Assembly (NCBI RefSeq): GCF_040364665.1
Contig: NZ_BAABWX010000001.1
Location: 248,001-312,000, forward strand
Origin: Cognatishimia sp. WU-CL00825
GTDB taxonomy: Bacteria > Pseudomonadota > Alphaproteobacteria > Rhodobacterales > Rhodobacteraceae
DNA length: 64,000 nucleotides
Direction: 5' to 3'
Positions 27,596-35,478 of the stretch are shown here, piece after piece. A program made the translations under genes and the position numbers. How positions within the stretch are numbered: the first letter of the stretch is position 1; each line of letters opens with the position of its first letter. The notes below the pieces were generated by a model, which worked only from the letters and a program-made list of their open reading frames with translations, had not been told where the DNA came from and did no database searches.

Positions 27596-28078
27596 TTAAA
27601 CTATCTCAACTGAGGCAGCTAGCCGGTATTCTTCCAGATTTGGCCCGGGCCCCATTCTGTCAACCACAGCAAAAAGACCTGGCGCGTGGAGTGGCGTTAA
27701 AACACCGTGCCAAACGCCTTTATGAATGTTGATTGCTTGACCAGGGGCAGAAACAAATGCGCAGGGTTCGCCCGGCGATCCGTTAACGTCGGAGGCTACA
27801 ATAATCAAAAAGGAGGTTAGGCTCATCGGAATAAAGGCTTGGCTTCCGTCGGGATGACGCTCTAACAGGTCAAGTTGATAAGGCAGGCTGCGCGGCTTGG
27901 CGTCAAACAGGCTTATTCCGGCGCGTCCGCCGCCAAAGTCCAGTTTGGCCAAATCGTGGTGTCGCCCGCAATTGCCTTGGTTGATAATCTGGTCCGGTTG
28001 CTCTTGCAGTTCCAGTACATCGCCAAACGGTGCGAATTTGTCCGCAGAGAGCGCAGAAGTCTGAATAACCTTACTCAT
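27596..28078 (-). CDS. allA: Ureidoglycolate lyase
   Basis: 160 aa. AllA-family features: FAPFGDVLEL near the N-terminus, RHHDLAKLDF, FERHP-like LLERHPDGSQAFIPM, and KGVWHGVLTPL with a conserved histidine. It splits (S)-ureidoglycolate into glyoxylate and urea, the last step before glyoxylate metabolism. Its start overlaps the stop of the PuuE-UraD gene by 8 bases, so both come from one transcript reading leftwards. Confidence 0.92.
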   Translation of the reverse strand: MSKVIQTSALSADKFAPFGDVLELQEQPDQIINQGNCGRHHDLAKLDFGGGRAGISLFDAKPRSLPYQLDLLERHPDGSQAFIPMSLTSFLIIVASDVNGSPGEPCAFVSAPGQAINIHKGVWHGVLTPLHAPGLFAVVDRMGPGPNLEEYRLAASVEIV

Positions 28079-29489
28079 TCCAAAGACTTTCTAGGCGGAT
28101 TTCAGCAATGCGCTCGACTTGTCGGCATGCTTCGTCGAATTCAACGTCGCTAGACTGAGCAATGCGTCGTTCAAACGCTCGCATAATGCTGGCTTTAACA
28201 TGGTCGCGTACTGCTATGATAAAAGGAAAACCATGAGTTTTGACGTATGCATTGTTGAGGTCATGAAATTGGGTGCGTTCGACATCGGTCAGCAAGTCCA
28301 GGCCAGCGCTTGCCTGTTCCGCATTTGAATCGGCGGTCAACTGCCCTGCAGCGGCCAGCTTGCCAGCCAAATCAGGGTGGGCCTTTAGAACACCCAATCG
28401 TTGCGCTTGGCTTGCACTGCGAAAGATGCGTAACAATGCACTGTGTATACCAATGGGGGTGTCATGTGCAGGACCAAGTTCCAGATCAAACGCCGCCTCT
28501 GCAATCCACGCTGAATGTTCAAAGATACTGCCGAATTTTGAGACGAATGCTTTGCGCGGCATTTGGCTGGGACGCATATGATGATCTGGTTTGTGGGTTT
28601 TTGCCCAATGGGTTGCAATATCAAGCCGTCGCGGTGTCCAAACGCCCTCAAAGCCCTGAATGTAATGCAAAAATTGGCGTAGTCCGGCGATTTTTCCAGG
28701 GCGACCTATCAGCCGGCAATGCAATCCAACAGTCATCATCTTCGCCGAACCTGCCCGGCCTTCGTGATAAAGTTCGTCAAATGAATCTTTCAAATAGGTG
28801 TAGAAATCCTGCCCGGTTACCCAGCCGGGCGCGGTTGCAAACCGCATGTCATTGGCTTCTAGGGTGTAGGGAATGATCAGTTGGTCATGGTCGTCATAGG
28901 AGCGCCAATAGGGCAGGTCATCGTCGTAGGTATCGCTGACATAGTCAAAGCTGCCGTTTTCGGCGATCAAACGTACGGTGTTTTCTGAACAGCGGCCAGT
29001 ATACCACCCGCGCGGGCGCGTTCCGACCACATCTGTGTGCAATCGAATAGCTTCGGCAATTGCGGCGCGCTCCTCGTGCTCGGGCATGCCGCTGTGTTCT
29101 ACCCATTTCAGCCCATGCGAAGCGATTTCCCATTTTGCGTCTTTCATAGCGGCCACTTGTTCTGGCGATCTGGCGAGTGCGGTCGCGACACCATAGACCG
29201 TGAGCGGTATTTTTGCCCCAGTGAACAACCTGTGCAGTCGCCAAAAACCAGCACGGGCCCCGTATTCATAAATGGATTCCATATTCCAATGGCGTTGCCC
29301 TTGCCATTGGCCTGCGCCAGGGATGTCAGATAGAAACGCTTCGCTCGCGGGATCACCGTGCAATAGGCAGTTTTCACCGCCTTCTTCGTAGTTCAAAACA
29401 AATTGCACTGCGATACGCGCCTTTCCCGGCCACCGAGCGTCCGGCGGTGTCTGGCCATAGCCGCGCATATTTCGTTGATATCGTTTCAT
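28071..29489 (-). CDS. puuE: Fused allantoinase (PuuE) and OHCU decarboxylase (UraD)
   Basis: 472 aa. Residues ~1-300 are a cofactor-independent, polysaccharide-deacetylase-fold allantoinase (MRGYGQTPPDARWPGKARIAVQF, EIASHGLKWVEHSG, GWYTGRCSENTVRL). Residues ~310-472 are 2-oxo-4-hydroxy-4-carboxy-5-ureidoimidazoline decarboxylase (FVSKFGSIFEHSAWIAEAAF, LKAHPDLAGKLA, HGFPFIIAVRDHVKASIM). One polypeptide thus carries two steps flanking (S)-allantoin: making it from OHCU and opening it to allantoate. Upstream is a divergent promoter shared with uraH. Confidence 0.93.
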   Translation of the reverse strand: MKRYQRNMRGYGQTPPDARWPGKARIAVQFVLNYEEGGENCLLHGDPASEAFLSDIPGAGQWQGQRHWNMESIYEYGARAGFWRLHRLFTGAKIPLTVYGVATALARSPEQVAAMKDAKWEIASHGLKWVEHSGMPEHEERAAIAEAIRLHTDVVGTRPRGWYTGRCSENTVRLIAENGSFDYVSDTYDDDLPYWRSYDDHDQLIIPYTLEANDMRFATAPGWVTGQDFYTYLKDSFDELYHEGRAGSAKMMTVGLHCRLIGRPGKIAGLRQFLHYIQGFEGVWTPRRLDIATHWAKTHKPDHHMRPSQMPRKAFVSKFGSIFEHSAWIAEAAFDLELGPAHDTPIGIHSALLRIFRSASQAQRLGVLKAHPDLAGKLAAAGQLTADSNAEQASAGLDLLTDVERTQFHDLNNAYVKTHGFPFIIAVRDHVKASIMRAFERRIAQSSDVEFDEACRQVERIAEIRLESLWNE

Positions 29490-29559
29490 ATTCCGCCTCT
29501 CTCAGCGAAGTGTACTCTAACAAAAGCCTATGCGGTTTAAGGTTTAATTTGAAAGAGCT

Positions 29560-29588
29560 ATCACGCGCTGTACAGTGGCGCTGGTGAT
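29560..29588. promoter_or_regulatory. Inverted repeat between puuE-uraD and uraH
   Basis: ATCAC and GTGAT arms with inner GCGC/GCGC pairs around TGTACAGTG, about 40 bases before uraH and 70 before puuE. The central position suits an operator controlling both directions. Confidence 0.4.
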
Positions 29589-29626
29589 ATATTTGTCATT
29601 ATGTGCAGTTGTCTGAGGAGTAGAGC

Positions 29627-29980
29627 ATGTCAGGATATTTAACGACGCATGTGTTGGATACCGCGCGCGGTTGTCCGGCAGATGGTATTCGGGTCTCATT
29701 GTTCCGGCTTGATGGCAGCGCACGGCAGCATTTGGCAGATGCACTCACCAATGCGGATGGCCGCACTGATCGCCCGATTTTGCCGAAAGATTTGTTTGAA
29801 ACAGGCACCTATGAATTGGTGTTCGCTTGCGCTGGTTATTTTCAGGGCAGCGGGCAGGCGGGCCGTTTACCACTGTTTCTAGAGGATATTCCCATTCGCT
29901 TTGGAATGAATGAGGCAACGCATTATCATGTTCCCTTGCTGCTTTCGCCGCACGGATATTCCACTTACCGTGGCAGCTAG
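29627..29980 (+). CDS. uraH: Hydroxyisourate hydrolase (transthyretin-like)
   Basis: 117 aa. Signatures at both ends: LTTHVLDTARGCPADGIRV at the N-terminus and the C-terminal YHVPLLLSPHGYSTYRGS, whose YRGS tetrapeptide separates the enzyme from true transthyretin. Catalytic His9 and Arg residues are in place. It hydrolyses 5-hydroxyisourate, the PuuD product, to OHCU for UraD. A GAGGAG site lies 7 bases upstream of the ATG. It converges on the LysR gene with a 4-base overlap. Confidence 0.95.
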   Translation: MSGYLTTHVLDTARGCPADGIRVSLFRLDGSARQHLADALTNADGRTDRPILPKDLFETGTYELVFACAGYFQGSGQAGRLPLFLEDIPIRFGMNEATHYHVPLLLSPHGYSTYRGS

Positions 29981-30891
29981 TCCGAATGTGGCCCTAAGCG
30001 TTTGGTGATATGCTGCGCCATATGATCAATAAACAAACGTGATTTAGGGTCTTGATGACGACGGTGCGAATAGAGGCAAGCAAGTTGTACCGCGACCGGC
30101 GGAAACTGTTCCAGGACCGGTATCAATTGACCTGTAGAAAGCGCCTCTGAAATTTCAAATTTTGGTTTTAAAACAATGCCATGACCCGCAAGGGCCCAAT
30201 CCGTAAGAACGTCTCCGTCATCTGATTCAAAGGGGCCTTTCACTGCAATCTTTTTCACGCCCTCGGGGGTTTCCAAAGGCCACTGAAACTCTGGCGCACC
30301 CGGATAACGCAGGTTGAGGCAGTCATGGCTGTCGTCGGTCAATTGATCTGGTGAACTGGGTATTCCGCGGTCTTTAAGATAGGCTGGCGCGGCACAAAGC
30401 ACGCGGGGGCAATCTGCTATCTTGCGAATTTTTAGCGTGCTGTCTTCGGGGACACCTAAAAAGAACGCGATATCAAGTCCCTCGGCTGTCAGGTCAAGTT
30501 TGCGGTCCGAGAGCCGAAGCCGCACGTCGATCAGAGGGAATTTCTCTTTAAAATCTGGTACTTGTGGTGCGATCAATCGCCGACCTAAGCCAAGCGGCGC
30601 GGCGACAAATAACGAACCTCGTGGTTGAGACGTCACATTGCTGACGGCCGCTTCGGCGTCTTGGATGGTTTCAAGAACCTTGCAGGCCCCAACATAGAAT
30701 ATTCTTCCCTGCTCTGTGGCGTTCAATTGACGGGTTGTGCGTTGGAATAGGCGGACGTTAAGGTGCTGTTCTAATTGAGAAATTCGAGAACTTGCCACCG
30801 CAGCCGAGATTCTTTGATCACGGGCGGCGGCGGACATGTTGCCGAGTTCGTAGACTCGGACAAAAGTTTTGATGTTATCGATATACGACAT
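29977..30891 (-). CDS. LysR-family regulator of the urate genes
   Basis: 304 aa. HTH: TFVRVYELGNMSAAARDQRISAAVASSRISQLEQHL; effector domain starts near residue 95 (GSLFVAAPLGLGRRLIAPQ). Divergent from puuD with a 95-base shared region that holds a GAAAC-N7-GTTTC repeat, the usual layout for a LysR activator and its target. It probably responds to urate, 5-hydroxyisourate or a later intermediate; no sequence evidence fixes the ligand. Confidence 0.88.
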   Translation of the reverse strand: MSYIDNIKTFVRVYELGNMSAAARDQRISAAVASSRISQLEQHLNVRLFQRTTRQLNATEQGRIFYVGACKVLETIQDAEAAVSNVTSQPRGSLFVAAPLGLGRRLIAPQVPDFKEKFPLIDVRLRLSDRKLDLTAEGLDIAFFLGVPEDSTLKIRKIADCPRVLCAAPAYLKDRGIPSSPDQLTDDSHDCLNLRYPGAPEFQWPLETPEGVKKIAVKGPFESDDGDVLTDWALAGHGIVLKPKFEISEALSTGQLIPVLEQFPPVAVQLACLYSHRRHQDPKSRLFIDHMAQHITKRLGPHSD

Positions 30892-30906
30892 TGTATTGAT
30901 TTACTT

Positions 30907-30923
30907 GAAACTGCTGGGGTTTC
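30907..30923. promoter_or_regulatory. Candidate LysR site, GAAAC-N7-GTTTC
   Basis: Perfect 5-base arms, in the 95-base divergent region between the LysR gene (start 30891) and puuD (start 30987). Position and size fit a LysR recognition site. Confidence 0.4.
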
Positions 30924-30986
30924 TTTCATTATAGAAGATAATATTTGAATGCGCTAGTCTGGTGATTGCGGAAGAAGGATGGAAAT

Positions 30987-32207
30987 ATGCTTGAGATTCC
31001 AATACTTTACGAGTGGTTGGGCTTTGTGGTGCGTTGGGTGCATGTGATCACGGCAATCGCTTGGATTGGGTCGTCTTTCTATTTCATCGCGCTGGACCTG
31101 GGGTTGAACCGCGAGGGCGATTTTGGCGGGGCTGATGGCGAAGAGTGGCAAGTGCATGGCGGCGGATTTTACCATGTTCGCAAGTACTTAGTCGCGCCAA
31201 ACGAGATGCCGGAACACCTGACCTGGTTCAAATGGGAGAGCTATTCGACCTGGCTTTCGGGATTTGCGCTGTTGATGCTGGTCTATTGGGCCGGGGCAGA
31301 GCTGTATCTGGTCGACGCACAAAAGTCTAACATGTTGATCTGGCAGGGAATATCACTATCGGCCGCTGTGTTAACCATTGGCTGGTTGGTCTATGATTTC
31401 CTGTGTAAATCCCCGCTTGCGAAACATCCAACGGTTTTGATGGTCTTGCTGTTTTGTCTATTGGTCACAATGGGTTACGGGTTAAATCAGGTCTTTACAG
31501 GTCGGGCGGTCATGCTGCACCTAGGGGCCTTTACCGCCACGATCATGACGGCCAATGTTTTTTTTATTATCATGCCAAATCAACGGGTTGTGGTAGATGA
31601 CTTGCAAAATGGCCGGGTGCCGGATGCGAAATACGGCAAGATCGCCAAGTTGCGATCGACTCACAACAATTATCTGACGCTGCCGGTGATTTTTCTAATG
31701 TTATCAAATCACTACCCGTTGGCTTTTGCGACAGAATACAATTGGCTGATCGCGGCGCTGGTGTTTTTGATGGGCGTGACCATCCGGCATTTTTTTAACG
31801 AGATGCACGCGCGCAAGGGCATGTTGTGGTGGACATGGCTGGTGACCGTGGTTTTATTCATTGTTATCATGTGGTTGTCGAGTGCCGGACCAATTCAGAC
31901 GCCGTTGGAAGAGGCAGAGCTTGAAATGCCAGTGGCCGCGCAGAAGTTCGCGGAAGCTGAGGGTTTTCAAGAGGTTAGCGATATTGTGTTGGGCCGCTGT
32001 TCCATGTGCCACGCGCGCGAGCCGTCCTGGGATGGCATTCACCGTGCGCCCAAGGGTATCTATTTGGAAACACAGGGAGAAATCGCGATGAATGCGCGTG
32101 CGATTTACGTTCAGGCGGGGTTAAGCGATGCGATGCCACCGGCGAATGTGAGCTGGATGGAGGACGAGGAACGCGCCGCCATCGTCGCTTGGTATGCTGC
32201 GCATTAA
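30987..32207 (+). CDS. puuD: Membrane urate oxidase PuuD with cytochrome c domain
   Basis: 406 aa from ATG at 30987 (AAGGATGG upstream). The N-terminal ~300 residues contain eight or nine membrane helices (PF06181-type urate oxidase N), beginning EWLGFVVRWVHVITAIAWIGSSFYFI with histidines typical of the family. The C-terminal domain carries a haem c site CSMCH at 338-342. It oxidises urate to 5-hydroxyisourate and passes electrons to the respiratory chain rather than making peroxide, as for the characterised Agrobacterium protein. Transcribed away from its LysR regulator. Confidence 0.94.
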   Translation: MLEIPILYEWLGFVVRWVHVITAIAWIGSSFYFIALDLGLNREGDFGGADGEEWQVHGGGFYHVRKYLVAPNEMPEHLTWFKWESYSTWLSGFALLMLVYWAGAELYLVDAQKSNMLIWQGISLSAAVLTIGWLVYDFLCKSPLAKHPTVLMVLLFCLLVTMGYGLNQVFTGRAVMLHLGAFTATIMTANVFFIIMPNQRVVVDDLQNGRVPDAKYGKIAKLRSTHNNYLTLPVIFLMLSNHYPLAFATEYNWLIAALVFLMGVTIRHFFNEMHARKGMLWWTWLVTVVLFIVIMWLSSAGPIQTPLEEAELEMPVAAQKFAEAEGFQEVSDIVLGRCSMCHAREPSWDGIHRAPKGIYLETQGEIAMNARAIYVQAGLSDAMPPANVSWMEDEERAAIVAWYAAH

Positions 32208-32230
32208 GCGACCGGTGGGTTCATTTTGGG

Positions 32231-32276
32231 TTATTTGTACAATTTGTACGTTTCACGGCCCCAAACGTACGATTCG
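32231..32276 (-). repeat. 46-bp bipartite palindromic element, copy 2
   Basis: Read on the minus strand: CGAATCGTAC, a 10-base spacer that differs from copy 1, then GTGAAAC and GTACAAATTGTACAAATAA. The two arms are identical to those at 18794-18839 and in opposite orientation. It starts 24 bases after the puuD stop. Confidence 0.8.
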
Positions 32277-32297
32277 CGGTGGGGTTTGGGATTTTTT

Positions 32298-32318
32298 GAG
32301 TATTTTTGGAAAGATGAA
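32298..32318 (+). repeat. GAGTATTTTT box, third copy
   Basis: GAGTATTTTTGGAAAGATGA, identical in 20 bases to the minus-strand copy at 7054-7074. Confidence 0.7.
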
Positions 32319-32343
32319 GTTGGATTGGGCGCGGGTAAGTTGA

Positions 32344-32360
32344 TTTGACATACAGCCTAA
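32344..32360 (+). repeat. 17-bp direct repeat, left copy
   Basis: TTTGACATACAGCCTAA. The partner at 35359-35375 differs at one base. Together they bracket the AbiTii and parE genes. Confidence 0.6.
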
Positions 32361-32383
32361 TGGGTTCTCGTGCTTGCGTGCCT

Positions 32384-33286
32384 TTACACTAACGATGCAA
32401 TCATTTGAATAATTCCTTGGGCTGCCAAGTTGCCGGACGCTCCTTCAGCAATTGTTTTCAAGCTATTTAGATGACTTCTTTTTTCTCCTTCTGTTTTGGC
32501 ACTTTCGATTGCTATTAGCTCATCGAAAGCCGCACGCTTTATGGTACTTGGCAACAGGGAAGTAGCCTCTTTTGATTGCGACAGAAAGTCGGCTAATCGC
32601 TCTTGGTCGATTACTTGGTTTCCTGAGGACTCGATGGTCACGGTATTCTTGGCATTACCAAGGTTATCGCCAATTGTGCCGATATTTTGAGCAATGATGG
32701 TTTGCGTCACATCTGACGCCTTTTGCTGTTCTTCTTTATTAAAGGTCATGCCTTCACCAAGTATTCCATTACTCTCCAATTCTAAAGCCCAATTCAAAAC
32801 TAATGAAGTAACTTGGCTGAGTGCATTTTGAATACTCGAAGTTGGAAGCTTTAAAATAGGCTCTAGATCAATGTCCATCATTTCCATGATAATTTTTTTG
32901 TGCTTCCCGGACATTCGGTATTGGAGATCACCGTTTGCGCTATTTCGTGCTAGGAGTTTTTGTAGTGTACCAACACCACCATTAACAGGCGTCCTGGTAA
33001 CCAACTCTTCAGTTCTGCTATCTTGGATAATGATCGGTATGAAGCCGTTATAAGGGTTCCACGCTTTAAGTTCGCCGTGAAGTCTTCTGTATCTTGGAAG
33101 TTCGTTGAACACGCAATCATAACCATCGAGTTCATGATCAATCCAACTGATTGCTTTTGGTTGCAATAACTTGACGGCCGCGACCTTTGCTTTCCGTAGG
33201 AGGCTTTCAATGTCGACGTTTTCTGCCATCGCGGCAGTTTGAATTTCAAGAACTAAACTTGATGATTTTGATTGGCTCCTAAACAT
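32384..33286 (-). CDS. AbiTii-domain protein, probable abortive-infection factor
   Basis: 300 aa from ATG at 33286. The N-terminal ~190 residues match my memory of the AbiTii domain: LRKAKVAAVKLLQPKAISWIDHELDGY, LPRYRRLHGELKAWNPYNGF, and LVLNWALELESNGILGEGMTF. The C-terminal part has a gly-rich stretch (NIGTIGDNLGNAKNTVTI) and ends in a hydrophobic ASGNLAAQGIIQMIASLV. Base composition is clearly AT-richer than its neighbours, a sign of transfer. Its start overlaps the parE stop by 8 bases (ATGTTTAG), and parE's last codons supply the ribosome site GGTGGAG. The family is linked to phage resistance; mechanism unknown. Confidence 0.82.
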   Translation of the reverse strand: MFRSQSKSSSLVLEIQTAAMAENVDIESLLRKAKVAAVKLLQPKAISWIDHELDGYDCVFNELPRYRRLHGELKAWNPYNGFIPIIIQDSRTEELVTRTPVNGGVGTLQKLLARNSANGDLQYRMSGKHKKIIMEMMDIDLEPILKLPTSSIQNALSQVTSLVLNWALELESNGILGEGMTFNKEEQQKASDVTQTIIAQNIGTIGDNLGNAKNTVTIESSGNQVIDQERLADFLSQSKEATSLLPSTIKRAAFDELIAIESAKTEGEKRSHLNSLKTIAEGASGNLAAQGIIQMIASLV

Positions 33287-35237
33287 CCAACTCCACCGCA
33301 AACCGCGCGTTCTCCTGAATATACTCAAACCGCTTCTCTGGTTTTTTGCCCATCAGGCGCTCTACTAGGTCACCGGTTTCGCCGGGTTCGTCTTCGTCGA
33401 TGGTGACGCGAATAAGTTTGCGCGAGCTTGGGTCCATGGTGGTTTCTTTGAGGTCTTTTGCGTCCATTTCACCAAGACCCTTAAAGCGGGAGACGTCGAT
33501 CTTGCCTTTGCCGCCAAGGCCTTTTTCCAACAGGTCATCGCGTTCGGCTTCGTCGACGCAATAGACCCGGCGCGCGCCCTGGGTAAGGCGGAAGAGCGGT
33601 GGGCAGGCGAGATAGAGGTGACCCTGGTCGATCATCGGGCGCATTTGGGTGAAGAAGAAGGTCATCAAAAGGGCCGCAATATGGGCCCCGTCGACATCAG
33701 CGTCGGTCATGATGATGATCTTGTCATAGCGCAGATCGTCGGGGTTAAAACGGGTGCCAAGACCCACCCCAAGCGCCTGGGTCAGGTCGCTGATTTCGGC
33801 ATTGGTGCCCAGTTTGTTTGAGGCGGCGCCAAGCACGTTGAGGATTTTGCCGCGCAGGGGCAGCAGGGCCTGATTTTTGCGGTTGCGGGCCATTTTGGCA
33901 GAGCCGCCCGCAGAGTCACCCTCGACGATGAAAAGTTCGGTGCCCTCGCGGTTGGTGGCTGAACAGTCCACCAGCTTGCCGGGCAGGCGCAGTTTCTTGG
34001 TGGCGGTTTTGCGTTGGGTTTCTTTTTCCTGGCGTCGACGCAGGCGCTCTTCGGCGCGCAGCACCAGGAAATCGAGGATGGCTCCGGCGAATTTGTTGTT
34101 GGCGGCCAACCAGTTGTCAAAGTGATCGCGCACGGCGTTTTCGACCAGCCGCTGGGCCTCGACGGTGGCAAGGCGGTCTTTGGTCTGTCCGACAAATTCC
34201 GGTTCGCTGATAAAGCAGGAGACCAGCGCGCAGCCACCTGTTGCCAAATCGTCACGGGTGATTTGGGCGGCCTTCTTATTGTTGACCAATTCTCCGTAGG
34301 CTTTGATGCCCTTGAGGACGGCGGCCCAGAATCCGGACACATGGGTGCCTCCTTCGGGGGTGGGCACGGTGTTACAATAGGATTGGATGAAGCCGTCACG
34401 GGCCGGGGTCCAGTTGATGGCCCATTCGACTTTGCCGGGGACGTTAAAGCGTTCTTTGAAGTCGACGGTGCCCGCAAAGGGGTGCTCGGCATAGGTGGTG
34501 GAGCCGTTGAGGGATTCGTTGAGATAGTCGGCCAAGCCCCCTGGGAAGTGGAAGGTGGCTTCGGTGGGGGTTTCGCCGTCGTCGATGGCGGATTTCCAGC
34601 GGATTTCGACGCCCGAGAACAGGTAGGCTTTGGAGCGGATCGATTTGAACAGGCGAGCGGGTTTGAACCGGTGCTTGCCAAAAATCTGCTCGTCGGCGTG
34701 GAAAGTGACCTGGGTGCCACGCCGGTTGGGGGCGGCTCCTATTTTTTCAACGGGGCCTTGGGGGATGCCGCGCGAGAAGCGTTGTTCAAAAACTTCTTTG
34801 TTTCGAGCGACTTGCACGACCATGCTGTCAGAAAGCGCGTTGACGACCGAGGCCCCAACCCCGTGCAGACCGCCAGATGTTTGATAGGCTTTGCCAGAGA
34901 ATTTACCGCCGGCATGCAGGGTGCATAGAATGACCTCGAGCGCGGATTTATCGGGGAACTTTGGGTGCGGATCAATTGGGATTCCGCGGCCGTTGTCCCG
35001 GATGGTGACGGCGTAATCGGCGTGCAGCTCTACTTCGATGCGGTTTGCAAAGCCCGCCACGGCTTCGTCCATCGAGTTATCAAGCACTTCGGCGACCAGA
35101 TGATGCAGGGCCCGTTCGTCGGTGCCGCCAATGTACATGCCCGGTCGCTTGCGCACGGGTTCGAGACCTTCGAGCACTTCAATAGAGGAGGCGTCATAGG
35201 ATTTATCGTCTTCGGTGCTCGCGAGGAGATCGTTCAT
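33279..35237 (-). CDS. parE: DNA topoisomerase IV subunit B
   Basis: 652 aa from ATG at 35237 (MNDLLASTEDDKSYDASSIEVLEGLEPVRKRPGMYIG). GHKL ATPase motifs: EVLDNSMDEAVAG, TIRDNGRGIPIDPHP, GGLHGVGASVVNALS. TOPRIM: FIVEGDSAGGSAKMARNR and IIMTDADVDGAHI; C-terminal RFKGLGEMDAKDLKETTMDP. Lacks the insertion typical of GyrB. It decatenates chromosomes together with ParC, not in the window. The AbiTii gene is fused to its 3' end by overlapping reading frames. Confidence 0.95.
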   Translation of the reverse strand: MNDLLASTEDDKSYDASSIEVLEGLEPVRKRPGMYIGGTDERALHHLVAEVLDNSMDEAVAGFANRIEVELHADYAVTIRDNGRGIPIDPHPKFPDKSALEVILCTLHAGGKFSGKAYQTSGGLHGVGASVVNALSDSMVVQVARNKEVFEQRFSRGIPQGPVEKIGAAPNRRGTQVTFHADEQIFGKHRFKPARLFKSIRSKAYLFSGVEIRWKSAIDDGETPTEATFHFPGGLADYLNESLNGSTTYAEHPFAGTVDFKERFNVPGKVEWAINWTPARDGFIQSYCNTVPTPEGGTHVSGFWAAVLKGIKAYGELVNNKKAAQITRDDLATGGCALVSCFISEPEFVGQTKDRLATVEAQRLVENAVRDHFDNWLAANNKFAGAILDFLVLRAEERLRRRQEKETQRKTATKKLRLPGKLVDCSATNREGTELFIVEGDSAGGSAKMARNRKNQALLPLRGKILNVLGAASNKLGTNAEISDLTQALGVGLGTRFNPDDLRYDKIIIMTDADVDGAHIAALLMTFFFTQMRPMIDQGHLYLACPPLFRLTQGARRVYCVDEAERDDLLEKGLGGKGKIDVSRFKGLGEMDAKDLKETTMDPSSRKLIRVTIDEDEPGETGDLVERLMGKKPEKRFEYIQENARFAVELDV

Positions 35238-35358
35238 GGGCTGCTCTATTATCCTGTGTTTGACGCACAGTATTTCACTGCCTTGAGAGTAGGGCAATAG
35301 GCGGCTGACAATTCGGGAATTTCGTGAGTCGCTGCCGGTTTATGCAAAATGTGGCATT

Positions 35359-35375
35359 TTTGAGATACAGCCTAA
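35359..35375 (+). repeat. 17-bp direct repeat, right copy
   Basis: TTTGAGATACAGCCTAA, one mismatch to the copy at 32344-32360, upstream of parE in a 241-base gap that otherwise shows only AT-rich DNA (GATTTTTTTTGTTG near 35399). Confidence 0.6.
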
Positions 35376-35478
35376 AGTATAGCTTATTGTTTGTAATGAT
35401 TTTTTTTGTTGCATTATGAGACTTTTGCCCGCAGGGTTGACCGAAAGATGGAATTACACCCTATGGGAGACTTGTGTC

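Noticed and set aside
27535..30960. GCTAGTCTG occurs before aceE (27538) and before puuD (30953).
   Set aside because: Nine bases without a shared layout; probably chance.
33782..34928. Long open frames of 300 or more codons on both strands inside parE.
   Set aside because: They are out-of-frame shadows of the topoisomerase gene, with low-complexity Pro/Ser or Gly/Val composition.
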